Source: Paenibacillus sp. MSJ-34
GTDB lineage: Bacteria > Bacillota > Bacilli > Paenibacillales > Paenibacillaceae
DNA length: 64,000 nt
Reading direction: 5' to 3'
NCBI RefSeq assembly: GCF_018918005.1
Contig: NZ_JAHLPR010000029.1
Coordinates: forward strand, 1 to 64,000
Notes under the pieces: model-generated
The model's input: only the letters and a program-made list of their open reading frames with translations
Databases searched by the model: none
Told to the model about the DNA's origin: nothing
Part shown: positions 23,296 to 32,090 of the stretch, in pieces
Layout of the letters: every line of letters begins with the position of its first letter
Numbering within the stretch: the first letter of the stretch is position 1
Made by a program: the position numbers and the translations under genes

Positions 23296-24001
23296 CGTTC
23301 TCTCCTCCCGCAGCCGCCCATCCTCCTCCGACATCGCGGCCTAAATCGCATGTATATACCCATTCGACGACATCCCCGTCCTTCAGCATGTAGCGGCTGC
23401 TGCCGTAGTTGGGAAACCATCCGTTCACCTTATACATCCAACCGCTTAATTCGCCGCAGTCGAATTCGTAAATATTGTTGATGCCCTCGATATAGTTGCT
23501 GTTGTAGATCGGCGTCATGGAAAATTCCATATGAATTTGATGTTCCTTCATCTCTCTGTGCAATACGTCGAACACGGACTCGCCCTCGTAGAACGTCACG
23601 GCTTGAGCAGGATAAATGACACCGTCTTCCGGCAGCACCTCAAGCTTGTCTTTATTGAACAGATCCATATTGTCCAATATCGTGTAGCAGGTTACCGACA
23701 ACGTGGCGGTTAATTTTTTGTCCTTGTTTAAAGTGACATCCTGCCATTCCACCGGTTTCGGTTTTCCCTCCGGAACGGGGTCGGTTAGATATTGATCTTT
23801 CGTCGGTTCCGTTTCCTCCGCGACCGCCGTCTTCCCTTCGTCCTTGCCCGGTTCGCCGTCTTGCCCGCTAACATCGTTCGCCTGAACGGCAAGGCCGGGG
23901 CCGGCCTCATCCGTCCTTGCGCCGCCGCCCCCGGTTGAGAAGTACGCGATCGCTAATACGGCCAAAATAAGCAACGCCGTCAACCATCGTTTATGTTTCA
24001 T
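23285..24001 (-). CDS. Membrane-anchored DUF4430 (transcobalamin C-terminal-like) protein
   Basis: 238 residues. Basic MKHKR, one hydrophobic segment at about 7-23 and no lipobox Cys, so probably an uncleaved anchor or signal peptide. Residues 30-90 are a charged Pro-rich spacer, and about 105-230 a DUF4430 domain: AVTFYEGESVFDVLHREMKE, IEGINNIYEFDCG, and SGWMYKVNGWFPNYGSSRY. DUF4430 corresponds to the beta domain of animal intrinsic factor/transcobalamin. Two Cys (EFDCG and VYTCD) could pair. Between the giant surface protein and ecfT, it is a good candidate to hand cobalamin from the wall to the transporter (inference). Confidence 0.85.
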   Translation of the reverse strand: MKHKRWLTALLILAVLAIAYFSTGGGGARTDEAGPGLAVQANDVSGQDGEPGKDEGKTAVAEETEPTKDQYLTDPVPEGKPKPVEWQDVTLNKDKKLTATLSVTCYTILDNMDLFNKDKLEVLPEDGVIYPAQAVTFYEGESVFDVLHREMKEHQIHMEFSMTPIYNSNYIEGINNIYEFDCGELSGWMYKVNGWFPNYGSSRYMLKDGDVVEWVYTCDLGRDVGGGWAAAGGENGEG

Positions 24002-24018
24002 CGGATTCGCCCACCTTG

Positions 24019-27000
24019 CTATTTCACATCCGTCATATCATAGAGACGATGGAGCCCTTTCGTAAAACGGTCGTAAGCGACCAATGCATACATCGCTTGA
24101 TCCGTGGCCATCAGATCGACTTCGCCCGGCCCCGCCCCGCCGTTATCCGTTCCGCCCGCTTTGATATGGTAGAACCCGCCGCCCGGAGCGGCAAAGCTCA
24201 GCAAGGCGTCGACGGCCGATTTTTTATTTTTGACAAATCGTTTGTCCGTGTGCGGGTCGATGCCGAGTCCGGTCAAAGCGACGATCACCTGGGCGACGCT
24301 CTCCGAATTGTCGGAGTCCCAACTGGCATAACCGCCGTCCGCTTTCTGCGCCTTCGACAGCCAGGCGACGCCGCGATTAACTGCCGCCTTCACGCGGGAA
24401 TCGGATTGATAATACGGCGTAAGCCCTTGGATGGCCATGGCCGTAATATCCGGGTCGGGCGCTTCGGGCTTTTCCCCTAACGCCCATCCGCCGCCGGCTA
24501 TTTCTCTATTCAATATCAATTCGATCAATTTTTCCCTTGTCGTTTGCGTTTTCACTTCCTTCACGACAGGGATATCGTAACGCTTGCTGTCCAGCGCGAT
24601 CAGGGCGAAGATGGGACCGTTAATGCCTTGTTTCACCAATGTATCGAAATCGGCAAGCGGTTCCCTTAAGTTATACCCGGCGACGTCGTCCACGCTTTTG
24701 CCGATGGACGTGAGCGCAAGGATGACCCGATCGTACTCCGTATATTTCACACGATGCAGTTTCCCGGACTTTTCCTTTAATGTCTTTTCTACGTTCGCAT
24801 AATATTTGTCATAGTATCCATCCGGCACCTTGACGCCCGAACGGGCAAGGCCGAATACGGTCCAATCTCCGCCAATCGTGGAAATCGCCGGATCGGCAAT
24901 CGTTTCTTGCAGAAACTTCGCCGTTTCGTCGATCCGCTTTCGAATCTCCGGACGTTCTTTTTTTTGCACCGCCTGGATCTTTACCTCGGCCTTTTCTTTC
25001 GGACGGTTCCCGGTCTGCGATTCATAAGCTCTTACGGCGGCAACGGTCGCCATTTCCCTGGTCACCGCATCTTGCGGATGGAATCTATCGTCATGCCCCG
25101 TCATCAACTGCAGCGCCGCGACGGTTTCCACATCCGTTCTCGCCCATGCCGACACCGAATCCAGATCTTTCGGGACGGCGGAGGGTTGGGCCGGTTTCAG
25201 ATCGAGAGCTCTTGCCAACGTTGCGGCCATCTGCTCGCGAGTGATCGGTTCGTTCGGATGAAATCGATCGTTATATCCCGTCATCCAGCCGGCTTCAACA
25301 GCGGCATTGACATAAGGATAATACCAATCGTCTTGAGCCACATCCCCAAAGTCGGCTGCCTGGTACGTCTGCGGGCGAAGCCCTAGAGTATTAGCCAATA
25401 TTGTGGCGAATTCCGCTCTGGTCACATTCGATTTCGGCTTGAATGTTCCGTCGTTGCCCTGGATCCATCCCTGTTGCGTCGCCTTGCGGGCCGCTTCATA
25501 CGCCCAAGCCGAGATGGCATCGGCATCCGCATAGCGTTCCCGCAAATCCTGTTGTGCCGAATCGCCTTGGTTTGCCGCTTTCTCGCCAGTCGTATAGAGG
25601 ACAAAGGTCGCCATCCGGTACGCCTTCACATACAGATCATTGCCTTTCGCGAAGGCGTAAGGCGCGTGATCCCCGTCTTTGGTTGCTTGCGCCCCTTGCT
25701 CCTCCGATTCGTATATGGCAATAGGCGTAAACTCGTTTTGTTCAATCAATCCGGGGAGCAGCCCCTTGCCGTTGTTCACCGCGAAGACGAGCGGTTTATC
25801 GAATTCCGCCGTTTGCTTGGCATTGCCCATCATAAAGGCGCGAACGATCTTATCGAATGTTTCGTTCCCGGTTACGGCGGTTTTCACAAGCTTTTGCAGC
25901 GCAGACTGACCGGGGTCGATCCATGCGAACAGTTCGATGTGGCCGTCGCCGGCCGTAAGTCGCGTACCCTTGGCGAAGACCACCGAGATATCGCCTTTAT
26001 TCGCCTTTATCATCGGGATATCGTCTTTGACATCTTCCACGTTTACGATGACTTTCGCTTTTACGTCTTCGGGTATGTTGATCGTAATCGATTCGGCCTT
26101 GGCCAATTCTTTCGTAATCTTGACGATATAGTCTCGTTGAATATGTTTGGGCACTTCGATGACCGGCGTTCTGTCGTTCGGATCGATCGCCGCTCCCGCG
26201 CCGCCGGATGCCGGCATTCCCGGCAGGGGTTCCCACTTGCTTAGGTCTTCCCCCAGATCGCCGCCGAGATCGGTTGTGTAGCGCCACTGGAGAGTATCCC
26301 CGTCGTTCAGAACGTATTTGCTCGCCCCGTAGTTGGGATACCATCCGTTGACGTTGTACATCCAGCCGCTGCCGCTGCCGTGGTCGAATTCGCCGTCCCC
26401 GGCGATAGATTGCACATAGACGCTTTCATATTTGGAATTCCACTCATATTCGTAGCTAATCCCGCGCTCGTCAAGCATTCTCTTCAATAACGACCAAGCC
26501 GTGTCGCCGGATTGCAGCTCTACCTTGGTCGCAGGCACGACGTATCCTTTATTGATCGTCCGTTTATCGACCGAGATCGTTGCATACTTTTTCGGTTGCG
26601 GAGTGGCTCCGCCGCCATCGCTGCCGCCGTTCCCTCCGCCGCCATTGCCGCCGTTGCCGTTCTCGCCCCCGCCCGGCGTTTCCGCCCTACTGGACGAATA
26701 GGCGACAAAGTCGGTGAAATGCTTCGTTTTCACGACAAGATCGTTACCATTGTCGTACGCATATTCCGGTTTGCCGCTTCTAAGCCCCTCAGCGTCCCCC
26801 GCATACTTCGGGATCAGTTTCGCCGCTTCCTCTTGGATATAGGCGGCTTCCTTCCCCTTCAAACCTTGGAACGTCAAAACGACATAATCGCTGAATTCGA
26901 CGCTCGCCGGGCCGCCCATGGAGAAAGCGCGCGCGATGCCGTCCAGTTTCTTCCCTTGCGGAACGGCTGCGGCAACTTGCTCGGTCATCGCCTCCGTTAC

Positions 27001-28482
27001 GGTTACCTCAGTCAACAGCTCAAGCGACGAAGCATCTCCCTGAACCACCTTGGCCCCTGCCGGAATCAGCGCAAACAGGCTGCCTTTTGCGGCTTTAATT
27101 TCGGGAAGAGGGGTAGCGAAAGGCAGGTTGGTCGAAACTTTAGCCTTATAGTCGCTGGGAATTTCAATCGTTATGATTTTATCGCGGTCGGTTGAGGATA
27201 TCGGAATAATATAATCGCGATGATCGTCAGGAATAACAATTCGGGGCCGATCCCCATCCGGCTTGATTTCGACGGGACTATCGGACTCCGTATCCGTCAT
27301 ATCGTAGAGGCGGTTCTTTCCGTTCACAAAACGGTCGTACGCGACAAGCGCATATGTCCCCTGGTCGGTGGCCATGCCGTCGATTTTCCCCGCTTCCGCG
27401 CCGCCGTTACCCGTATCTCCCGGTTTCACATGCATAAAGCCGCCGTCCGGCGCAGCGAAGGTCAGCAAGGCATCTATAGCCGAATGCCCGTTCTTCACAA
27501 ATCTCGGATCCGTATGCGGATCGATGCCGACCGCTGTTAAAGCGACAACAACCTGGGCGATGCTTTCAACATTAACGGTGCCCCAGCTGGCAAAGCCGCC
27601 GTCCGGCGTCTGGTTATCCGACAACCACTGAATTCCCCGATCAACTGCCGCTTTTACGGCCGGATTCGTATCGATATAAGCGGCAAGCCCTTGAATGGCC
27701 ATAGCTGTGATATCGGGATCCGGATTGGCTGCTTTTTCGCCCAATGCCCATCCGCCCGCAGCCGCCGTATTTGTATTGATTTCGCGGTCTAATATGTACT
27801 GGATAAGCGCTTCCCTGGTCGTTTGGGCTATTTTGCCGTCTTGAACAGGAGGATCGTACAGGAACGGTAGTTCATAGTTTTTGCTGTCCAATGCCAATAA
27901 AGCAAAAATCGGACCGTTTATTCCCTGCCTAATAACCATTTGGTAATCGGCAAGCTTATCAAGCTGATTATAGCCGCCCACATCTTTAACGTCCTTGCCG
28001 ATCGAGGTAAACGCCAATATCAGTCTCGAATGCTCTGTCCATTTGCTGCGGTCCAGCTTGTTCCCTTTCTCCTTCACGATGCCGACTACATTATCGTAGT
28101 ACCGGTCGTAATAGTCGTCAGGAACCGGATAGTTTCCCCGGGCTAACGATAAAACGGACCATTCCCCTCCTAACGTTCCGAATTCCGGATTGGGGACAGT
28201 ATCCAAAATATAAGCAAGGTTTTTGTCCAGTTGTTCCCGTACCGAATTTACGGACTCATACAGCTTGATCGCCGATTCTTGAGGGGTTTCCTCATAGACG
28301 TGATCGGTAATAGAATGTACATCCGGTATCTCTTTCGGCAATTCCTTAACCGCTTCCGCATCGCCTCCGTCGACCGACGCTTCCGTTTCTTCGGCATAGG
28401 ATATGATGGATAGGCCGGGTGAATTCACGGATAAAATAAGGCTCAGAATAAGAAGCCAAGCCATAAATCTATTCTTTTTCAT
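24019..28482 (-). CDS. Giant S-layer-anchored transcobalamin-like protein
   Basis: 1487 residues. Signal peptide 1-30. Residues about 70-396: alpha-alpha toroid of the prenyltransferase/squalene-cyclase repeat type (GGWALGE, DPDITAMAIQGLAAY, TPDGGFASW, APDGGFMHVK), the fold of the N-terminal half of intrinsic factor/transcobalamin. 412-600: unassigned domain X1. 600-630: Gly-rich linker. About 632-745: DUF4430 domain (SGWMYNVNGWYPNYGASKY), the transcobalamin C-terminal half. 773-965: domain X2, resembling X1. About 983-1155: three SLH repeats (TREQMAATLARAL) for cell-wall attachment. 1175-1487: a second toroid, highly similar to the first. SLH domains in the interior are unusual. ATG 28482 has AAAGGAAG upstream. 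First gene of the ECF operon, under a cobalamin riboswitch. Cobalamin capture at the cell surface is inferred from architecture and context. Confidence 0.85.
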   Translation of the reverse strand: MKKNRFMAWLLILSLILSVNSPGLSIISYAEETEASVDGGDAEAVKELPKEIPDVHSITDHVYEETPQESAIKLYESVNSVREQLDKNLAYILDTVPNPEFGTLGGEWSVLSLARGNYPVPDDYYDRYYDNVVGIVKEKGNKLDRSKWTEHSRLILAFTSIGKDVKDVGGYNQLDKLADYQMVIRQGINGPIFALLALDSKNYELPFLYDPPVQDGKIAQTTREALIQYILDREINTNTAAAGGWALGEKAANPDPDITAMAIQGLAAYIDTNPAVKAAVDRGIQWLSDNQTPDGGFASWGTVNVESIAQVVVALTAVGIDPHTDPRFVKNGHSAIDALLTFAAPDGGFMHVKPGDTGNGGAEAGKIDGMATDQGTYALVAYDRFVNGKNRLYDMTDTESDSPVEIKPDGDRPRIVIPDDHRDYIIPISSTDRDKIITIEIPSDYKAKVSTNLPFATPLPEIKAAKGSLFALIPAGAKVVQGDASSLELLTEVTVTEAMTEQVAAAVPQGKKLDGIARAFSMGGPASVEFSDYVVLTFQGLKGKEAAYIQEEAAKLIPKYAGDAEGLRSGKPEYAYDNGNDLVVKTKHFTDFVAYSSSRAETPGGGENGNGGNGGGGNGGSDGGGATPQPKKYATISVDKRTINKGYVVPATKVELQSGDTAWSLLKRMLDERGISYEYEWNSKYESVYVQSIAGDGEFDHGSGSGWMYNVNGWYPNYGASKYVLNDGDTLQWRYTTDLGGDLGEDLSKWEPLPGMPASGGAGAAIDPNDRTPVIEVPKHIQRDYIVKITKELAKAESITINIPEDVKAKVIVNVEDVKDDIPMIKANKGDISVVFAKGTRLTAGDGHIELFAWIDPGQSALQKLVKTAVTGNETFDKIVRAFMMGNAKQTAEFDKPLVFAVNNGKGLLPGLIEQNEFTPIAIYESEEQGAQATKDGDHAPYAFAKGNDLYVKAYRMATFVLYTTGEKAANQGDSAQQDLRERYADADAISAWAYEAARKATQQGWIQGNDGTFKPKSNVTRAEFATILANTLGLRPQTYQAADFGDVAQDDWYYPYVNAAVEAGWMTGYNDRFHPNEPITREQMAATLARALDLKPAQPSAVPKDLDSVSAWARTDVETVAALQLMTGHDDRFHPQDAVTREMATVAAVRAYESQTGNRPKEKAEVKIQAVQKKERPEIRKRIDETAKFLQETIADPAISTIGGDWTVFGLARSGVKVPDGYYDKYYANVEKTLKEKSGKLHRVKYTEYDRVILALTSIGKSVDDVAGYNLREPLADFDTLVKQGINGPIFALIALDSKRYDIPVVKEVKTQTTREKLIELILNREIAGGGWALGEKPEAPDPDITAMAIQGLTPYYQSDSRVKAAVNRGVAWLSKAQKADGGYASWDSDNSESVAQVIVALTGLGIDPHTDKRFVKNKKSAVDALLSFAAPGGGFYHIKAGGTDNGGAGPGEVDLMATDQAMYALVAYDRFTKGLHRLYDMTDVK

Positions 28483-28645
28483 CGAATCGTTTCTTCCTTT
28501 CCTATGGAAATTGCAATGATGTTCCCGCGAACAGTCATAACCACCGGCTTAGCCGGTGGCTTCCATCAGCCCTATAAGGGCATGGTACTAGCAAGCGCCT
28601 AAGAAGGCGCACTGAAAGTCTGCCAACCGCGAGCGGTCTCGGGCT

Positions 28646-28670
28646 TGCCCCTCAAAGGGGCTTTTTTATT
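28646..28670 (+). terminator. Terminator inside the IS element, plus strand
   Basis: GCCCCTcaaAGGGGC followed by six T at the 3' end of tnpA, directed against plus-strand transcription into the element. Confidence 0.6.
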
Positions 28671-29136
28671 TGCCCTTTCCTACCGACTCACCCGTAAACG
28701 GGTCGAACAGTTCTTTCATTGTGAGTTGTTCGTAATTCTTATCCTCTGCCAGCTGATTGCGAATGTATTCGGCGATCACTTTCTTGTTTCGCCCTACCGT
28801 GTCCACGTAGTATCCTCTGCACCAAAACTGTCGATTCCCATATCGATACTTCAAATTTGCAAATTTATCGAATATCATCAATGAGCTTTTTCCTTTTAGA
28901 TATCCCATAAACTCCGACACGCTCAGCTTTGGGGGAATACTCACCAGCATATGGATATGATCCGTACATGCCTCTGCTTCCAGAATCTCTACACCTTTTC
29001 GTTCACACAACTCCCGTATGATTTTTCCAACTTCTCTTTTTAGTTTTCCATAAATGACTTGCCTACGATATTTCGGTGCAAATACAATATGGTATTTGCA
29101 GTTCCATCGTGTATGTGCTAGACTGCTCTTATCCAT
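28666..29136 (-). CDS. tnpA: IS200/IS605 family transposase TnpA
   Basis: 156 residues, a complete Y1 (HUH) transposase. HUH motif in CTDHIHMLVSIP, the catalytic Tyr in AEYIRNQL, and the N-terminal WNCKYHIVFAPKYRR are all present, so the enzyme looks intact. AAGGAGGACAAGGG precedes the ATG. It cuts and rejoins single-stranded DNA at subterminal hairpins. No tnpB accompanies it. Confidence 0.95.
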   Translation of the reverse strand: MDKSSLAHTRWNCKYHIVFAPKYRRQVIYGKLKREVGKIIRELCERKGVEILEAEACTDHIHMLVSIPPKLSVSEFMGYLKGKSSLMIFDKFANLKYRYGNRQFWCRGYYVDTVGRNKKVIAEYIRNQLAEDKNYEQLTMKELFDPFTGESVGKGK

Positions 29137-29264
29137 TCCCTTGTCCTCCTTGATCTCTTTGTAGCGGTTGGCAGACCGGCTACCATTTTATCATGAAGGT
29201 CAAGGGATTTTTACTCATAGCTATAAGCTTTCCTGAACCCCCAGTCGAACTGGGGGTTTTCTTG

Positions 29265-29304
29265 TACAATAATAAAACCTCTTAACTAGAATCGTTAAGA
29301 GGTT
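29265..29304 (-). terminator. Terminator in the cobalamin riboswitch leader
   Basis: Perfect 11-bp stem AACCTCTTAAC / GTTAAGAGGTT with a 7-nt loop, followed by TTATTATTG on the minus strand. It lies about 90 nt after the riboswitch and just before the IS element, and overlaps the end of a short leader ORF. Confidence 0.75.
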
Positions 29305-29350
29305 TAATAGAAATAACAGCCATAACGGCCATAGCAGCTATAGCATTCAC
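29282..29350 (-). CDS. Possible 22-residue leader peptide
   Basis: GTG at 29350, with GGGGGTG 7 nt upstream, opens MNAIAAMAVMAVISIKPLND plus SS, ending inside the terminator hairpin. The first 15 residues are small and hydrophobic. It could be an attenuation leader peptide or chance; it was not recognised as a known family. Confidence 0.3.
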   Translation of the reverse strand: MNAIAAMAVMAVISIKPLNDSS

Positions 29351-29393
29351 TAATAAACACCCCCTATCGCTCGTAGAGTTGATTGGTGCAACA

Positions 29394-29565
29394 AAACAGG
29401 CAGGTCTTCTGGCTCAAGCGTCATCGCCCTTGCAACCTTCCCGGTTTCCCAGTGGCATCTTGCAAGGACTCTTCTTTCACAGCGGCGGGACCGCGCGGGA
29501 TTTACACCCGCTTCCCTTTTAACCGATTCATGCCTAGTTTGGCCAAACATAATCGGCACCTGTTT
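29394..29565 (-). promoter_or_regulatory. Cobalamin (B12) riboswitch
   Basis: Minus-strand order: P1 arm AAACAGG, TTAAAAGGGAAGCGGGTG, AAATCCCGCGCGGTCCCGCC, GCTGTGA, the B12 box GCCACTGGGAAACCGGGAAGG, then GATGACGCTTGAGCCAGAAG, ACCTGCCTGTTT closing P1. All conserved blocks of the class I cobalamin aptamer are present. In the native order it would have controlled the transcobalamin-like/ECF operon, now separated from it by the IS element. Confidence 0.93.
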
Positions 29566-29682
29566 CGATTATTCGATTTTCCATGCTCATCATAACGTAT
29601 AAAAGTTCATTTGTCATGTGAATCTTTGGTTAACCGGCAACGAAAATCGGCCCCCTTGCGGGAGCCTTCGCTTTTAAACTCG

Positions 29683-30192
29683 TTATGACAGCACCTTCTC
29701 AAATACAGGAGAGTTAGCCGTTCTGCCCGGGAAATTCACTTCGCCACGTTGATCGTAGCCCAATCCGCGATACAGCTTCAATGCTGCCGTATTCTTGGCG
29801 TAAGTATCCAACCGGATGCTGCTGTATCCTTCGCGCACCGCATATTCTTCGGAAAAGGCGATCAATTTGCGGGCAATCCCTTGGCCCTGCGCTTCAGGAT
29901 CAACGGCAATCCGATGCATCATCAAAGGCGCTCCCTCCGCCTGCTTCCAATCAATAGTCCGGTACTGCTCGGCCTGATTCTCATCGAGCACGATTATGCC
30001 AAGTATCCGGCCATCGCCTTGCGCGACGAAGAGCGTCCCACGCTGCAAGTCCTCCCCGATCACGTCCCGGTTAGGGTAATGCTCATCCCACTGATCGCTG
30101 CCCCCGGCCTGCATCGCCGCTACGCAACGGGCGATCATTTCCATGATTTCTTGAAGTTCCTCTATGCGTCCTGTCCGAATTTCAATCTTCAT
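29683..30192 (-). CDS. GNAT-family N-acetyltransferase
   Basis: 169 residues. The acetyl-CoA loop is MHRIAVDPEAQGQGIARKL, followed by YSSIRLDTYAKNTAALKLYR and the C-terminal GLGYDQRGEVNFP. A small-molecule or protein acetyltransferase; substrate unknown. ATG 30192 (MKIEIRTGR) is chosen; a GTG three codons upstream sits too close to the AGGG. Single gene. The 286 bases upstream to the SDR gene show nothing I can identify. Confidence 0.85.
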   Translation of the reverse strand: MKIEIRTGRIEELQEIMEMIARCVAAMQAGGSDQWDEHYPNRDVIGEDLQRGTLFVAQGDGRILGIIVLDENQAEQYRTIDWKQAEGAPLMMHRIAVDPEAQGQGIARKLIAFSEEYAVREGYSSIRLDTYAKNTAALKLYRGLGYDQRGEVNFPGRTANSPVFEKVLS

Positions 30193-30478
30193 CTGCTGCA
30201 CCTGCCCTAGCTTTTAGACCAGTTTACTAAATGTCAAACAAGAATTGCAATTCGATCGCCGTTCTATTTTTCGTTTCGTTACACCAGCAACAAGGTAATT
30301 TACAAGGCGATTAGCGTGTTTACGTTTCGTCCCGCCCGACGGGTCGTCAGCCGTTGTGGTTTTATGAAATGGACTCCCTTGGCAGGTTTTCTCGTCAAAT
30401 CAATCGCCTCGCATGGAAAAAACTGCATTCCCGCAGGCATTGCAGCACGACACCGGCATTGATGAGCTATCCTGCTTC

Positions 30479-31237
30479 TTAATAAGCGGTCCAGCCTGCA
30501 TCCGCGGTAACGACGGTGCCGTTCACAAATCCGGAGTCGTCGGAAGCGAGGAATAAGGCGACTTTCGCAATCTCTTCCGGTTCGCCGGATCTCGGGTTAT
30601 TGCCCGACCCGGACATTGCTTTTTCCATGCCGAACGCATTCGGGTTGTTCATGGTTGTGCCGATATTTGTGTTCACGCCGCCCGGAGCGATGGCATTGCA
30701 ACGAATTCCCGATGTCGCATATTGAAACCCGACATTCTTCGTCAGCCCGATAAGCGCGTGTTTCGCGGCCGTATATGCGGCACCCGCTCTCGAACCTTTT
30801 AAGCCGCCAATGGAAGCGATATTGACGATGACCCCGTTGCCTTTCTCCAGGAAAATCGGCAGCGCTTTTCTGATGGCCCGCATCGGTCCGGTCGCATTGA
30901 CGGCGAACACTCTGTCCCATAACTCATCCGTTACATCGGCTGCAGGAACGAAATTATCCATAATGCCGGCATTATTCACGAGGATGTCTAACGTACCGTA
31001 TGTACCAACCGCTGTGTCGATAAGATTTTGAATATCTTCTTCTTTGGCTACATTCGCTGCGATACCGATCGCTTCCCCGCCGTTTGCTTTAATTTCTTCG
31101 ACCGTTGCATTGGCCGCGTCTGCATTCAAATCCGATACAACGACTTTCGCTCCTTCTTTGGCATACAAAATCGCTATCGCTTTCCCCATGCCAGAAGCCG
31201 CCCCCGTTATGACCGCAACCTTGTTTTGAAGTCTCAT
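30479..31237 (-). CDS. Short-chain dehydrogenase/reductase
   Basis: 252 residues, classical SDR: cofactor loop TGAASGMGKA, NNAG, catalytic Ser in IASIGG and YTAAK (Tyr-x-x-x-Lys). Asp at the end of beta-2 (VVSDLNAD) favours NAD over NADP. Substrate cannot be told. AGGGGG upstream of ATG. Monocistronic. Confidence 0.9.
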   Translation of the reverse strand: MRLQNKVAVITGAASGMGKAIAILYAKEGAKVVVSDLNADAANATVEEIKANGGEAIGIAANVAKEEDIQNLIDTAVGTYGTLDILVNNAGIMDNFVPAADVTDELWDRVFAVNATGPMRAIRKALPIFLEKGNGVIVNIASIGGLKGSRAGAAYTAAKHALIGLTKNVGFQYATSGIRCNAIAPGGVNTNIGTTMNNPNAFGMEKAMSGSGNNPRSGEPEEIAKVALFLASDDSGFVNGTVVTADAGWTAY

Positions 31238-31441
31238 GGCAATCCCCCTATCAAAATGAATGCGTTTTCGCTTACATATTTATTATAGTGAATCGTGTCT
31301 GAATTATTCAATCGATCGTTTAATGTCGTTTGGCCGGTAACAAAATGTACAACTGGAATAGCCGGTCCCGTTCTCAACAGGCCGAAGATGTCGATGGTCA
31401 CCAATAACCGCTCTGGCATACAATAGCGCAAGGGGATGATC

Positions 31442-31777
31442 ATGGTGTATAGAATCATTGTTGATTTATCTGATCGAATGTTATATTTGCTTAACGACGA
31501 TATTGTTGTCAGAGGCTATCCTGTGGGCATTGGCAAGATGCTTACACAAACTCCGTCTGGCGAATTTACAATTGTAAATAAAAGTCCTAATCCAGGCGGG
31601 CCATTCGGTGCTTATTGGATGGGATTATCCAAACCGCATTACGGGATTCACGGCACGAATAACCCGTCGTCGATTGGTAAAGAGGTCTCGCATGGCTGCA
31701 TTCGCATGTACAATCAAGATGTCCTCGAACTGGCGAAAATGATACCCGTTGGAACACGCGTAACGATTCGCCCGTAA
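31442..31777 (+). CDS. L,D-transpeptidase (YkuD domain)
   Basis: 111 residues, essentially only the YkuD catalytic domain, with [20 protein letters not shown] containing the catalytic His and Cys (SHGCxR). No signal peptide or LysM is visible, unlike secreted B. subtilis YkuD; short leaderless versions are common in paenibacilli. Cross-links peptidoglycan 3-3 or attaches proteins, if exported. ATG at 31442 has AAGGGG 6 nt upstream; an ATG two codons earlier abuts it. Confidence 0.85.
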   Translation: MVYRIIVDLSDRMLYLLNDDIVVRGYPVGIGKMLTQTPSGEFTIVNKSPNPGGPFGAYWMGLSKPHYGIHGTNNPSSIGKEVSHGCIRMYNQDVLELAKMIPVGTRVTIRP

Positions 31778-32020
31778 TTTATCGGCGTAGAAAATGCACC
31801 TTACTCGGAATTAGAAAAAAGAACTCTCAACATTTCAATGAATTGATGAAAGACCTTTGTTTAATATGAATCCGATAATCCAAGAAGCTACAGCGACCAT
31901 CCATATTCCGCATTATTCCAACTCCGCCAAAGCTTCTCATACCTTCTCATCATTCATTCGTAAAATCTCACCCCTCTCAGAGAAAAAGAAAAGAGCCTGC
32001 AAATATGCAGACTCCTATGC
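31778..32020. other. Intergenic, no gene supported
   Basis: AT-rich stretch with no convincing coding sequence; it ends at the toxin promoter. A 61-codon open frame here carries the promoter inside it and has no ribosome site. Confidence 0.6.
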
Positions 32021-32026
32021 TATAAT
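32018..32026 (+). promoter_or_regulatory. Extended -10 promoter of the type I toxin
   Basis: TGCTATAAT (32018-32026), an extended -10 with perfect TATAAT; start expected near 32033, leaving a 58-nt leader. Confidence 0.65.
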
Positions 32027-32068
32027 CGGCTTGTACAACTGAACGGCTTACAAGGGCGGTCGGCTAAT

Positions 32069-32082
32069 CTCCCGGAAGGGAG
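32069..32082 (+). promoter_or_regulatory. Hairpin sequestering the toxin ribosome site
   Basis: CTCCC GGAA GGGAG: a GNRA-type tetraloop hairpin in which the Shine-Dalgarno GGGAGG is paired. Such sequestration is typical of type I toxin mRNAs. Confidence 0.6.
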
Positions 32083-32090
32083 GTGATGCC

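Larger units (their letters stand above)
28537..29262 (-). mobile_element. IS200/IS605-type insertion sequence
   Basis: A single-gene element with a Y1 transposase, no terminal inverted repeats, and a hairpin near each end: CCACCGGCttaGCCGGTGG at 28541-28559 and AACCCCCAGT..ACTGGGGGTT at 29236-29258, as expected for IS200-like ends recognised as single-stranded hairpins. Exact ends cannot be fixed without another copy. It lies between a cobalamin riboswitch with its terminator and the first gene of the ECF operon. Confidence 0.8.

Noticed and set aside
28483-28536. A second riboswitch directly upstream of the transcobalamin-like gene
   Set aside because: Only IS end sequence and a ribosome site are present; the cobalamin aptamer is upstream of the element.
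31857-32042. 61-codon plus-strand frame before the toxin
   Set aside because: No ribosome site, no homology recognised, and it contains the toxin promoter.
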